DNA from: an uncultured Verrucomicrobia subdivision 3 bacterium
Lineage (GTDB): Bacteria; Verrucomicrobiota; Verrucomicrobiae; Limisphaerales; UBA11358
Assembly: GCA_903847285.1 (NCBI GenBank)
Contig: CAINDH010000170.1
Location: 1-57,277, forward strand
Direction: 5' to 3'
Length of the DNA stretch: 57,277 nt
Shown: piece after piece, positions 43,042-50,988 of the stretch
Layout: each line of letters starts with the position of its first letter
Numbering within the stretch: position 1 is the stretch's first letter
Notes under the pieces: model-generated
Told to the model about the DNA's origin: nothing
The model's input: only the letters and a program-made list of their open reading frames with translations
The model's database searches: none
Translations under genes and position numbers: made by a program

Positions 43042-43059
43042 TCCGCATCTTTGTGCGGA
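43042..43059. promoter_or_regulatory. Palindromic operator candidate upstream of the large amylase gene
   Basis: TCCGCATCTTTGTGCGGA has 6-bp arms around the same TCTTTG centre as the palindrome at 38253-38272. It ends 33 bp before the GTG start of the amylase gene. It also lies 83 bp upstream of the divergent SxtK gene, so either gene could be its target. Confidence 0.5.
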
Positions 43060-43092
43060 GTCGATCTTGGCAAATCTCTGCTATGATTCAGT

Positions 43093-46000
43093 GTGTATGT
43101 GAAATTAATTCCGGCCTTAATGATCCTGCTCATCGCTTTCCGCGCGGCAGGACAGAGCGCGCCCAACACTTTCTGGCAGGGGCAGAGCATCTACCAGATT
43201 TTCACTGATCGTTTTTTTGATGGTGATTCGGCGAACAACAATGCTTCCGGCTCATTCAACGCCAGCAGCGGCACGGGCGTCCACGGCGGCGACTTCAAGG
43301 GCATCGAACAAAAACTGGATTACATCAAAGCGATGGGCTTCACCGCCATCTGGATTTCACCCGTCGTCAAAAATGGTAGCGGCGAATATCACGGATACTC
43401 CGGCAGCGATTTCTACAACGTGGACCCGCATTGGGGAACGATTTCGAATTTACAGGCCATGATCACTGCTGCGCACGCGAAGGGAATTCTTGTCATCCAA
43501 GATGTCGTCATCAATCACGGCAGCACCCTCAACAACATCAACGGCAACACCGCCTATAACACGAGCGGCTACAATCTCTCTTACGCCAATGCCGCCAAAA
43601 AATACGCCGCGCCGTTCAACACTAATTCCATCAATCCAAAACTCACGAACATCTTCCACAACTTCGGCGCGATCCAGAACTATAGCGACTCGGCCCAAGT
43701 CGAGCTGGGCGAGTTAAGCGGACTAGATGATTTCCGCACTGAATCACCATTTGTCCGCACCAACATGGCCGCGATCTACAGCTGGTGGATCACGAATGCA
43801 GGCTTTGACGGCTTCCGCGTGGACACGGTGAAACACGCCGAGATGGGTTTTTGGCAGGACTGGTGCCCACGCATCCACACGGCGGCGGCGGCGGCCGGCA
43901 AAACTAATTTCTTCATCTTCGGTGAAGTGTTCGACGGCTCGGACGCCAAGTGCGGAAGCTACTCCGGAACGAATGGCGGCGGCGCATTCAAGCTCGACGC
44001 CCTGCTTGATTACCCATTGTTCTTCGCCGCGCAAAATGCATTTGAATGGGGCCAGAACACCAAACAGATCGAAGATCATTACAACGCCCTCGCCGGAAAC
44101 TATGACTCGAACACGATCAATCAGCTCGTCACCTTCCTCGACAACCACGACACCACGCGCTTTCTGAATTCCGCCAACGCGAATGGCGACACGAACAAGC
44201 TCGCGCTCGCGCTCGCCTTTCTGCACACGTCGCGCGGGATTCCATGCGTGTATCAAGGCACGGAACAAGCCTTCAATGGGGGCACTGATCCAAATAATCG
44301 CGAAGACATGTTCGCGGGCAGCTTCGAGCAAGGACCTTCGCTGGGCGATAATTTCAACATGACGCATCCGCAGTTTCAACTCATCGCCAAGTTGAATAAT
44401 TTTCGCCGGCTCTACCCCGCTCTCTCGCTCGGCACCCACATCAACCAGTGGAACGACCCGACCGGCTCTGGCCTATTTGCCTATGCGCGCCGGTTGGGAA
44501 ATCAGGAAGTGTTCGTCATTCTCAACACCGCCGCCACAACGCAAACCCTACCAGCCCGCAGCGTGATTTCGCCAATCGGCACCACGCTGATCAATCTTTT
44601 GAATTCCAATGAGACCGTGACTGTCGCCGCCGGACAACTCACACCAGCCATCACCATGCCGGCACTATCGGCAAAAATTTTTATCCCGCAAACGCAACTT
44701 CTCCCGCTCGATCCGATCATTACAGCCAATTCTCCTGCTCACGGAATCTCCAACGCACCAACATGGTCGCCCATCGCTTTGCAATTCAGCGAGCCGATGA
44801 ACACCAATTCTGTGCTTGCCGCGTTCTCCGTCACACCCAATGTGACCGGCACCTACAACTGGTCGGCGGCGAAGGACATGCTGACGTTTACTCCCAGCGG
44901 ACTTGGCCTGCCAGCATTGTCCAACATCGTCGTGCGGGTGACGAACTCGGCCTTTTGTTCAACCACCAGCAACACGCTCTATGCTACCTACGAACTAAAA
45001 TTCAAGACTGCAACTTTCAGCATCAACGACACGAACCGCCCCACCCTCACCTTGCAATCGCCCATCAACGGCGCGATCGGGGTAGGAATTTTATCCATCA
45101 ATGGCACGGCAACAGACAATCTGTCCGTGGCCAAGGTGGAATGGCGGCTGGATACTGCCCCATGGCAAACCGCCAACGGAACCAACAATTGGAGCGCATT
45201 GCTGAACACTTCCAATTTTCTGAATGGTCTGCACGTCATCGCCGCGCGCGCAACCGACGCGGGCGGAAGTTTTTCCCTGACCAATTTCGCCAGCGTCACA
45301 TTTTTCAATGTTCCAGGAAACTATTTGCAACGCACCAGCGGCGGCAGTGCCGGGAACGTAACGAATTGTGACACCGCGCTCTGGCTCAAAGATACGAACT
45401 ATACCTTCGGCAGCTTCGGTTATTCCGGTGGCGCGACCGGCTTTGTAGCGAACACCGTCAGCGGCATCTGCACGCTAGCGCAACCGCTCTACCGGCGAGA
45501 ACGCTTCGGCTCGTTTTATTATCAGTTTGATTGCCCATCGGGCATCTACGAAACGACGTTGCTCGAAGCCGAAACCTATTGGAGCGCCGTTGGCCAACGC
45601 GTTTTTAATGTCTTCATCCAAGGCCAACAGGTAGCAACGAACCTCGATATTTTTGCGCGCGCGGGCGGTCAAAATCTGCCGCTCACGCTCGTCTTCACCA
45701 ACGCCGTTACCAATTCCCAGTTGCAAATCATCTTCTCTGCCGTCACTGACAACCCGCGTGTGTCCGGTGTGCAGGTGCGAAAGATTGCGGATGTTTTCAG
45801 CGATAACGACGGCATTCCCGACTGGTGGCGGCTGGCGTATTTCGGCCACACCATGGGAAACTCGGGGGATAACTCCCGTGCCGGAGACGACGCGGACGGG
45901 GACGGGATCTCGAACCTCACAGAATTTTTGAATGCCTCCGACCCAAGGAACGCCTCCAACTTGCCTAATCATCCCGCGTTCACGTTGGAGGGATATTCGC

Positions 46001-46194
46001 TGGCAAACGGAAACTTCAGTCTGAATTGGAATAGCGCCAACAATTGGTCTTACCAACTGCAATCCGCCGGAGAATTGTCGGATGCGACCGCTTGGAGCGA
46101 CATTGGAAATCTGTTTTACGGCGATGGCGCCATACAACATTTCACCGACACGGCCACCAACTCAACACGCTTCTATCGTGTCAACGCCAGATAG
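43093..46194 (+). CDS. Large secreted multidomain alpha-amylase (GH13)
   Basis: A 1033-residue protein with a signal peptide (LIPALMILLIAFRAAGQ). The GH13 catalytic domain spans about residues 26-430, with nucleophile Asp244 (GFRVDTVKH), acid/base Glu278 (FIFGEVFDG) and Asp353 (FLDNHDTTRF). A beta domain runs to about 535. Then come a SbsA/Big-5-like Ig domain (about 545-650), an Ig-like domain (655-735), a beta-sandwich domain that could be malectin-like (740-900), a Ca-binding DxDxDG segment (DDADGDGISNLTEFLNASDP, about 935-955) and a C-terminal W...FYRV module. The start is GTG at 43093; GTG 43099 is also possible. It probably degrades starch or maltodextrin outside the cell. Confidence 0.92.
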   Translation: MYVKLIPALMILLIAFRAAGQSAPNTFWQGQSIYQIFTDRFFDGDSANNNASGSFNASSGTGVHGGDFKGIEQKLDYIKAMGFTAIWISPVVKNGSGEYHGYSGSDFYNVDPHWGTISNLQAMITAAHAKGILVIQDVVINHGSTLNNINGNTAYNTSGYNLSYANAAKKYAAPFNTNSINPKLTNIFHNFGAIQNYSDSAQVELGELSGLDDFRTESPFVRTNMAAIYSWWITNAGFDGFRVDTVKHAEMGFWQDWCPRIHTAAAAAGKTNFFIFGEVFDGSDAKCGSYSGTNGGGAFKLDALLDYPLFFAAQNAFEWGQNTKQIEDHYNALAGNYDSNTINQLVTFLDNHDTTRFLNSANANGDTNKLALALAFLHTSRGIPCVYQGTEQAFNGGTDPNNREDMFAGSFEQGPSLGDNFNMTHPQFQLIAKLNNFRRLYPALSLGTHINQWNDPTGSGLFAYARRLGNQEVFVILNTAATTQTLPARSVISPIGTTLINLLNSNETVTVAAGQLTPAITMPALSAKIFIPQTQLLPLDPIITANSPAHGISNAPTWSPIALQFSEPMNTNSVLAAFSVTPNVTGTYNWSAAKDMLTFTPSGLGLPALSNIVVRVTNSAFCSTTSNTLYATYELKFKTATFSINDTNRPTLTLQSPINGAIGVGILSINGTATDNLSVAKVEWRLDTAPWQTANGTNNWSALLNTSNFLNGLHVIAARATDAGGSFSLTNFASVTFFNVPGNYLQRTSGGSAGNVTNCDTALWLKDTNYTFGSFGYSGGATGFVANTVSGICTLAQPLYRRERFGSFYYQFDCPSGIYETTLLEAETYWSAVGQRVFNVFIQGQQVATNLDIFARAGGQNLPLTLVFTNAVTNSQLQIIFSAVTDNPRVSGVQVRKIADVFSDNDGIPDWWRLAYFGHTMGNSGDNSRAGDDADGDGISNLTEFLNASDPRNASNLPNHPAFTLEGYSLANGNFSLNWNSANNWSYQLQSAGELSDATAWSDIGNLFYGDGAIQHFTDTATNSTRFYRVNAR

Positions 46195-46527
46195 CCATCA
46201 CCGGCCTCAGACAGTGTAAAATTGCTCCCAGCCTTTGAAGGTAAAGGTCCTCACCGTAGATGACTTTACCGATAGGTTTGGCTTTGGTCTCTTTGAGGGT
46301 GGCCGCATTGGACGGCGGCGGAATATCTGGGCCGAGCGGAGCTTCACAAAAATTATCCGGCAGCGGCGAGCGTGGTAGCAGTCGACTTTACTGGGTGAGG
46401 CGATGAGTTACAGTTTTATTTCAGACGTAAGGGCAGCATCTTTAAGGTAATTGGATTATGACCTAAACCAGCATAACGCATTAAACCTGCCATCGCATGT
46501 CATGCGGCAGTGGCGACCGACAGCCGT
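46195..46527. other. 333-bp gap between convergent genes, no gene recognised
   Basis: Neither strand holds a convincing open frame, tRNA or transposon end. The minus strand contains short open stretches such as MAGLMRYAGLGHNPITLKML, unlike anything I recognise. A 13-bp palindrome CGCATG-T-CATGCG lies at 46494-46506. No clear terminator hairpin with U-tract is seen for either flanking gene. The stretch may be decayed coding or repeat DNA. Confidence 0.5.
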
Positions 46528-47388
46528 TTAAATTTTTACCGCCTCAATCTCCAGCCTCATCATGCGAACGTGAATTTTGCCGGATTTGTCCGGCGGATGT
46601 TTGGCATGGTAACGCTGCGTGACGGCAGCGATGAATTCGGCGCGTAAATTTTCTGGCACACGCTGCGTGAATGGCAGCCACGTTGTGTTCAACCACGTTG
46701 CCAAACCCGCCGCGCCGTCGTAGGCGGTATCCTTCGGCGAAAGGTTTAGTGATGTGATTTTAAAACCGAATTTCGGCAGCCACTTTTCGTAGTCAGCGGG
46801 CACGTAAAAAAAATAGGGCAGCGGCATCCGACGGAAAAACCCGCACCAACGCCGCAACCGCATTTCGGGGCGCAGCGCGAGAAAAACCTCGTGGGCATTG
46901 CCTTTGCCGCCACAGGAAACCGCCAGCCGACCACCGGCTTTCAGGACGGCTGCCGCGCCCGATAAAAATTTCTGGTGATCGTCCACCCAATGCAGCGCGG
47001 CGTTGGAGAAGACGAGGTCGAAATATTTGATGTCTTCTCCCTCGCCACTCGGAGGGGAGAGGGCTGGGGTGAGGTGCGCTCGGATTTCCCGCGCGTCGCC
47101 CATTCGAAATTTCAAATTTGGAAATTTTGAAGCCGGAAAAGTTTTCTTCGCGAAAGCAATCATCTCCGCCGAAGCATCCATGCCCACCACTGAACCACGC
47201 GGCACGGCGCGCGCAAGTTCCGCCGTCACTTTACCATCGCCGCAACCGACATCGAGGATACGCTCAGCACCGCGCAAGCTGAGCTTGCCGATGAGTTCGC
47301 GTGCCCACCGTTGCTGCACGGCGGAATTCGCGGCGTAGGCGGCGGCGTTCCAATCAATTGCTGTAGCCACCGAGGTGACGAGGCTCAT
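46528..47388 (-). CDS. Class I SAM-dependent methyltransferase (Tam-like) with in-frame repeat insertion
   Basis: A 286-residue cytosolic methyltransferase. It has WNAAAYAANSAVQQRWARELI (similar to the WDAxxY...Q opening of Tam-like enzymes), motif I RILDVGCGDGKVTAELA, VVGMDASAEMIAFAKKTFP, and DLVFSNAALHWVDDH. Between beta4 strands lies LTPALSPPSGEGED (47035-47074), which is encoded by a palindromic intergenic-type repeat rather than by conserved enzyme sequence. The C-terminal half keeps the typical LPYFFYVPADYEKWLPKFGF pattern. The substrate could be trans-aconitate or another small acid; not certain. Confidence 0.88.
   Translation of the reverse strand: MSLVTSVATAIDWNAAAYAANSAVQQRWARELIGKLSLRGAERILDVGCGDGKVTAELARAVPRGSVVGMDASAEMIAFAKKTFPASKFPNLKFRMGDAREIRAHLTPALSPPSGEGEDIKYFDLVFSNAALHWVDDHQKFLSGAAAVLKAGGRLAVSCGGKGNAHEVFLALRPEMRLRRWCGFFRRMPLPYFFYVPADYEKWLPKFGFKITSLNLSPKDTAYDGAAGLATWLNTTWLPFTQRVPENLRAEFIAAVTQRYHAKHPPDKSGKIHVRMMRLEIEAVKI
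47035..47074. repeat. LTPALSP-type palindromic repeat inside a methyltransferase gene
   Basis: On the minus strand the DNA reads CCTCACCCCAGCCCTCTCCC and continues through CTCCGAGTGGCGAGGGAGAA. This word is widespread as an intergenic palindromic repeat in many bacteria and, when translated, gives LTPALSP...GEGE. Here it is translated in frame as part of the methyltransferase. Confidence 0.75.
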
Positions 47389-47441
47389 TTCAAAATAGAT
47401 TTAATTAGAGGCTCCTCAAGTCGTCCCCCTGCAAATCAAAT

Positions 47442-48503
47442 TCACACTAACCCTGCTGTCTCCGGCCAGCCGCTCAAGATGTTCAGGCTCTGCACAGCTT
47501 GGCCGCTGGCACCCTTGACCAGATTATCTTCCGCGCTCATCACGATGAGCCGGCCCGTGCGCGCGTCCAGCCGCCACGCGATTTCGCAGACGTTTGTGCC
47601 GACGACATTTTTTGTGTCCGGCAAGGCCTTGCCATCCAGCAACCGCACGAACGGTTCCTTCGCATAAGCCTTGGCGTAGCACGCGGAAATTTTTCCGGCA
47701 AGCGCAGTCATTTCTTCCGGCGTAGAAAAATGTTTTTCCGGCGCGAGATAAATCGTGGTCAGAATTCCCCGGTTCACCGGAATCAAATGCGGTGTGAACT
47801 GGATGGTCACTTTGGTATTGGCGGCGAAGGAAAGTTGTTCTTCGATCTCGGACAAATGCCGGTGCTTCGGCACGCCGTAGGGGCGCACGCTTTCGTTACA
47901 CTCGCAGAAAAGATAATCCAACTCCGCCTTGCGCCCCGCACCACTGACGCCGCTCATCGAATCCGCGATGATGCCGGCGGACTTAATTAGTCCGGCTTTT
48001 AAGAGCGGAATGGTTGGCAGCAAAATGCTCGTTGGGTAGCAGCCAGGCGAAGCGATGAGCGAAGATTTTTTAATCTTGTCGCGATACACTTCCGGCAAAC
48101 CATAGACAGATTTTTTAAGCAGCGCCGGCGCGGGATGGTCATGCGCGTAAAATTCTTTGTAGACTTCCGCGCTCTTGAGCCGGAAATCCGCGCTCAAATC
48201 AATCACCGTGCAACCCGCCGCGAGCAGTGGGATGGCAAACTCTGCCGCGACCCCGTGCGGCAGCGCAAGAAATACCACGTCCGCCTGTTTCGCCAAAACT
48301 TTTACATCTGGCTCGGTGAAGCGAAGCGTCTTGGATTTCGGATGGCTGGCGAACTTCGGAAAAATTTGCGCGAGCGTCTGCCCGGCGTTTTGGCGCGAGG
48401 TGACGGCCACCAGCTCCGCGTGCGGATGGTGCAGGAGCAAGTTGACGAGCTCTTCGCCGGAGTAACCCGACGCGCCGACGATGGCGACTTTCTTCGTTTT
48501 CAT
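47442..48503 (-). CDS. argC: N-acetyl-gamma-glutamyl-phosphate reductase
   Basis: The third enzyme of arginine synthesis, reducing N-acetylglutamyl phosphate with NADPH. It has KKVAIVGASGYSGEELVNLLLHH at the N-terminus, DLSADFRLK, the active-site Cys in IASPGCYPTSILLP, MSGVSGAGRK, and KHRHLSEIEEQL with the catalytic His region. About 353 residues, normal for the family. I chose ATG at 48503 over TTG at 48509. It is followed on the same strand by the methyltransferase but is separated from it. argJ, the partner enzyme, is at 49647 on the other strand. Confidence 0.97.
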   Translation of the reverse strand: MKTKKVAIVGASGYSGEELVNLLLHHPHAELVAVTSRQNAGQTLAQIFPKFASHPKSKTLRFTEPDVKVLAKQADVVFLALPHGVAAEFAIPLLAAGCTVIDLSADFRLKSAEVYKEFYAHDHPAPALLKKSVYGLPEVYRDKIKKSSLIASPGCYPTSILLPTIPLLKAGLIKSAGIIADSMSGVSGAGRKAELDYLFCECNESVRPYGVPKHRHLSEIEEQLSFAANTKVTIQFTPHLIPVNRGILTTIYLAPEKHFSTPEEMTALAGKISACYAKAYAKEPFVRLLDGKALPDTKNVVGTNVCEIAWRLDARTGRLIVMSAEDNLVKGASGQAVQSLNILSGWPETAGLV

Positions 48504-48513
48504 TCTCAAAAAA

Positions 48514-48546
48514 TTTAACCGCGAACCACTCGAACCACACGAAAAA
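48514..48546. repeat. AACCGCGAACCAC...CGAA-type repeat upstream of argC
   Basis: TTTAACCGCGAACCACTCGA and the following ACCACACGAAAAA form a series of degenerate CGAACCAC words. The element lies between the rpsI terminator and the argC start. It resembles the AACCGCGAA...ACACGAA intergenic repeats known from related genomes (from memory). Confidence 0.45.
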
Positions 48547-48578
48547 TAAAAAACCCGCTGACGTGAGCCAGCGGGTTT
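48542..48578 (-). terminator. Rho-independent terminator of rplM-rpsI
   Basis: On the minus strand a 10-bp stem AAACCCGCTG/CAGCGGGTTT with an 8-nt loop is followed by TTTATTTTT. It lies 16 bp after the rpsI stop, a textbook terminator that separates the ribosomal operon from argC. Confidence 0.92.
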
Positions 48579-48593
48579 GAAAACTGTAGCAGA

Positions 48594-48995
48594 TCAGCGT
48601 TTGCTGAACTGGAAGCGCGCGCGCGCGCCGGGCTGGCCGTATTTCTTACGTTCGCGTTCGCGCGGATCGCGGGTGAGAAAGCCTTCTTTCTTCAACGCGG
48701 GGCGGAGAGCGGCGTCAAACTTGAGCAGCGCGCGGGAAATGCCGTGGCGGACTGCGCCGGCCTGGCCTTGCGGGCCGCCGCCGGAGACATTGACTTTCAC
48801 GTCGAGCTTGTCACCCGTGCTGGTGACGGTCAACGGCTGCGTGACAATCGCGCGCTGTGTGTCCAGCGGGAAATAGTTTTCAAAGGCGCGGCGGTTAATG
48901 GTGATCTTGCCGCTGCCGGGCGCGAGACGAACGCGGGCGACGGAGGTCTTGCGACGACCGGTGCCAAGGAATTCATTGGAAGTTTTAGTGGCCAT
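48594..48995 (-). CDS. rpsI: 30S ribosomal protein S9
   Basis: A 133-residue ribosomal protein. It has [46 protein letters not shown] and the basic C-terminal tail ending in RARFQFSKR (the SKR ending contacts P-site tRNA). It follows rplM after 8 bp, the universal rplM-rpsI pair, and ends in a strong terminator. Confidence 0.99.
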   Translation of the reverse strand: MATKTSNEFLGTGRRKTSVARVRLAPGSGKITINRRAFENYFPLDTQRAIVTQPLTVTSTGDKLDVKVNVSGGGPQGQAGAVRHGISRALLKFDAALRPALKKEGFLTRDPRERERKKYGQPGARARFQFSKR

Positions 48996-49003
48996 ACAAA
49001 ATT

Positions 49004-49438
49004 TTAGTTAGCGGCTTTGAGAACGGCGGGCATCTGCGCGTCGTGGTCGTGCTTCGGTCCTTTGAAAACTTTCAATTTGGTGAGGAGCACGCGGCCGAGG
49101 CGGTTTTTTGGAATCATGCCTTTGACAGCGTGTTCGATCAGCTTCTCGGGCTGCTTGGCTCGCACCTGCTCGACGGTGGCGTATTTTTCGCCGCCCTTCC
49201 AACCGGAATAGCTCATGTATTCCTTGGCGGTTTCTTTCTTGCCGGTCACGCGAACTTTCTCGGCGTTGACAACAATGACGAAGTCACCCGCGTCGAGGTG
49301 CGCAGTGTAGATTGGCTTGTTCTTGCCGCGCAGAATATCAGCGACTTGAACGGCCAGACGACCAAGGACAGCGCCATCGGCATCAATGACATGCCACTTA
49401 CGCTGGTCTAAATTTACTTTCGGCAAATGCGTTTTCAT
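49004..49438 (-). CDS. rplM: 50S ribosomal protein L13
   Basis: A 144-residue ribosomal protein. It has [54 protein letters not shown] and [23 protein letters not shown], both diagnostic. ATG at 49438 ([17 protein letters not shown]) is preferred to the TTG at 49450. It is the first gene of the rplM-rpsI operon. Confidence 0.99.
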   Translation of the reverse strand: MKTHLPKVNLDQRKWHVIDADGAVLGRLAVQVADILRGKNKPIYTAHLDAGDFVIVVNAEKVRVTGKKETAKEYMSYSGWKGGEKYATVEQVRAKQPEKLIEHAVKGMIPKNRLGRVLLTKLKVFKGPKHDHDAQMPAVLKAAN

Positions 49439-49464
49439 TTCAAATTCCAATTAAAGGGACGCGG

Positions 49465-49492
49465 AATTTATCAAACGAACGGATGAAGTCAA
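49465..49492 (-). promoter_or_regulatory. Candidate sigma70 promoter of rplM-rpsI
   Basis: On the minus strand TTGACT and TAAATT are separated by 16 nt, about 27 bp before the rplM ATG. Spacing and -35 match are good, and a ribosomal operon is expected to have a promoter here. Confidence 0.45.
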
Positions 49493-49646
49493 CAGGCGAT
49501 TTCTGGTAAATTGGTTGGCTGGCCCACGGCTGACAGCTTGCCATCACATTAAAGAAAGGCATTGAAACCTTGCGGCATAACTTCTTCACTGTGCGCCAGC
49601 CGACATTTAATTTGAGTTAGAGCGGATGGTCCAATAATTTTTGAAA

Positions 49647-50984
49647 ATGAAAAAGCAGTTCAAAGAAATTTCCAGCGGCATCGTTGCGCCCATTGGTTTC
49701 ATGGCGAGCGGCGTGTTTTGTGACATCAAACGCCTTGGCACGGGCAAAGGCTCAAACAAGGGTCCCAAGCGCGACCTCGCGCTCATCGTTTCTGAAACAC
49801 CTGCGACCGTGGCGGGAATGTTCACGACGAATCAGGTGTGCGCCGCGCCGGTAAAAGTGTGCGTGGAACGGCTTAAGAAAAAACCGCTCGCACAGGTAGT
49901 CGTGGTGAATTCCGGCAACGCCAACGCCTGCACCGGCAAGCAAGGCATGGCAGACGCGCGTGAAATGGTTTCATTCACCGAAAAAACTTTGACGCTGTCG
50001 CCGGGGCGCGCGCTAGTCGGCTCGACGGGGCGCATCGGCGTGACGATGCCGATGGACAATGTCCGCGCGGGCATTCTGGAAGCGGCAATGGAACTGGGCA
50101 TCACTACCACGCACGCCGACCATGCGGCAGCAGCCATCATGACGAGCGATTCGCGTCCGAAACAGGTGGCGATTGAATTCAAACTGGGGGGCAAAATCGT
50201 GCGCATCGGCGGGATGTGCAAAGGTGCGGGAATGATTCAGCCCGGCATGAGCGCGACCGGGGCTCGTCCAGCGGCGCTGCCGCACGGCGGCTTGCACGCG
50301 ACGATGCTTGGCTTTATTACCACAGACGCGGCAGTTGAGCAGAAAGTCTTGCAGGCAGCATTGAACGAAGCCGTGGCGAACAGCTTCAATCGCATCACCG
50401 TGGATGGCGATATGAGCACGAACGATACGGTGTTGGTGCTAGCGAACGGACTGGCAGGGAATCAGAAATTCAGAATTCAGAATCCAGAATTCAGAGTTTT
50501 CCAAGCTGCGCTAAATCACGTATGCCTCGAACTCGCCAAGAAAATTGTGCGCGATGGCGAAGGCGTTCACCGTGTCGTGACCGTGCGCGTGAACGGTGCG
50601 AAGACAATTCAAGACGCCGATGCCGCCGCCCGCGCGGTGGCGAACAGTGCGCTGGTAAAAACAAGCTGGCACGGCGGCGACCCGAACTGGGGTCGCATCA
50701 TTGACGCGATTGGTTATTCGGCCGCGACGGTGGTGGAGGAGAAAATTGACATCGGCTACAGCGCGACCGGCTCCAAAAAAATTCTCTGGAGTTTGCGGCG
50801 GGGGCAACCGACGCCGGCGACGTTCAAACAACTGTGCCAGGCGGTCGCACCAAAGGAATTTGAATTGCACATCAACCTGAACCTCGGCAAGGCGAACGCG
50901 GTGATGTATGCCGCTGACCTGACTGAAGCCTATGTTGACTACAACAAAGGCGACGTGACTGACCCGACGACGCTGGGCGGCTAG
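49647..50984 (+). CDS. argJ: Bifunctional glutamate N-acetyltransferase/amino-acid acetyltransferase
   Basis: Recycles the acetyl group from N-acetylornithine to glutamate, and may also use acetyl-CoA. It has TNQVCAAPVKVC, VVNSGNANACTGKQG, STGRIGVTMPMD, TSDSRPKQ, and the self-cleavage site HATMLGFITTDA with nucleophile Thr219. Two oddities: 16 extra residues (ATGARPAALPHGG region) separate GMIQPGM from ATML, which are contiguous in most family members, and KFRIQNPEFR at 50462-50496 comes from a 7-bp tandem repeat. ATG at 49647 is chosen over TTG 49641. An O-antigen-ligase gene follows after 4 bp. Confidence 0.95.
   Translation: MKKQFKEISSGIVAPIGFMASGVFCDIKRLGTGKGSNKGPKRDLALIVSETPATVAGMFTTNQVCAAPVKVCVERLKKKPLAQVVVVNSGNANACTGKQGMADAREMVSFTEKTLTLSPGRALVGSTGRIGVTMPMDNVRAGILEAAMELGITTTHADHAAAAIMTSDSRPKQVAIEFKLGGKIVRIGGMCKGAGMIQPGMSATGARPAALPHGGLHATMLGFITTDAAVEQKVLQAALNEAVANSFNRITVDGDMSTNDTVLVLANGLAGNQKFRIQNPEFRVFQAALNHVCLELAKKIVRDGEGVHRVVTVRVNGAKTIQDADAAARAVANSALVKTSWHGGDPNWGRIIDAIGYSAATVVEEKIDIGYSATGSKKILWSLRRGQPTPATFKQLCQAVAPKEFELHINLNLGKANAVMYAADLTEAYVDYNKGDVTDPTTLGG
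50462..50496. repeat. Five tandem 7-bp TTCAGAA units inside argJ
   Basis: TCAGAAA-TTCAGAA-TTCAGAA-TCCAGAA-TTCAGAG forms five near-identical 7-mers. Together with one extra base the region stays in frame and is translated as QKFRIQNPEFRV. Such words are common as intergenic repeats in related bacteria but unusual inside a conserved enzyme. Confidence 0.8.
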
Positions 50985-50988
50985 GCCA

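Noticed and set aside
43042..43059. Terminator hairpin for the SxtK or amylase gene
   Set aside because: It precedes both genes and has no U-tract; the exact copy near 38260 favours an operator or repeat.
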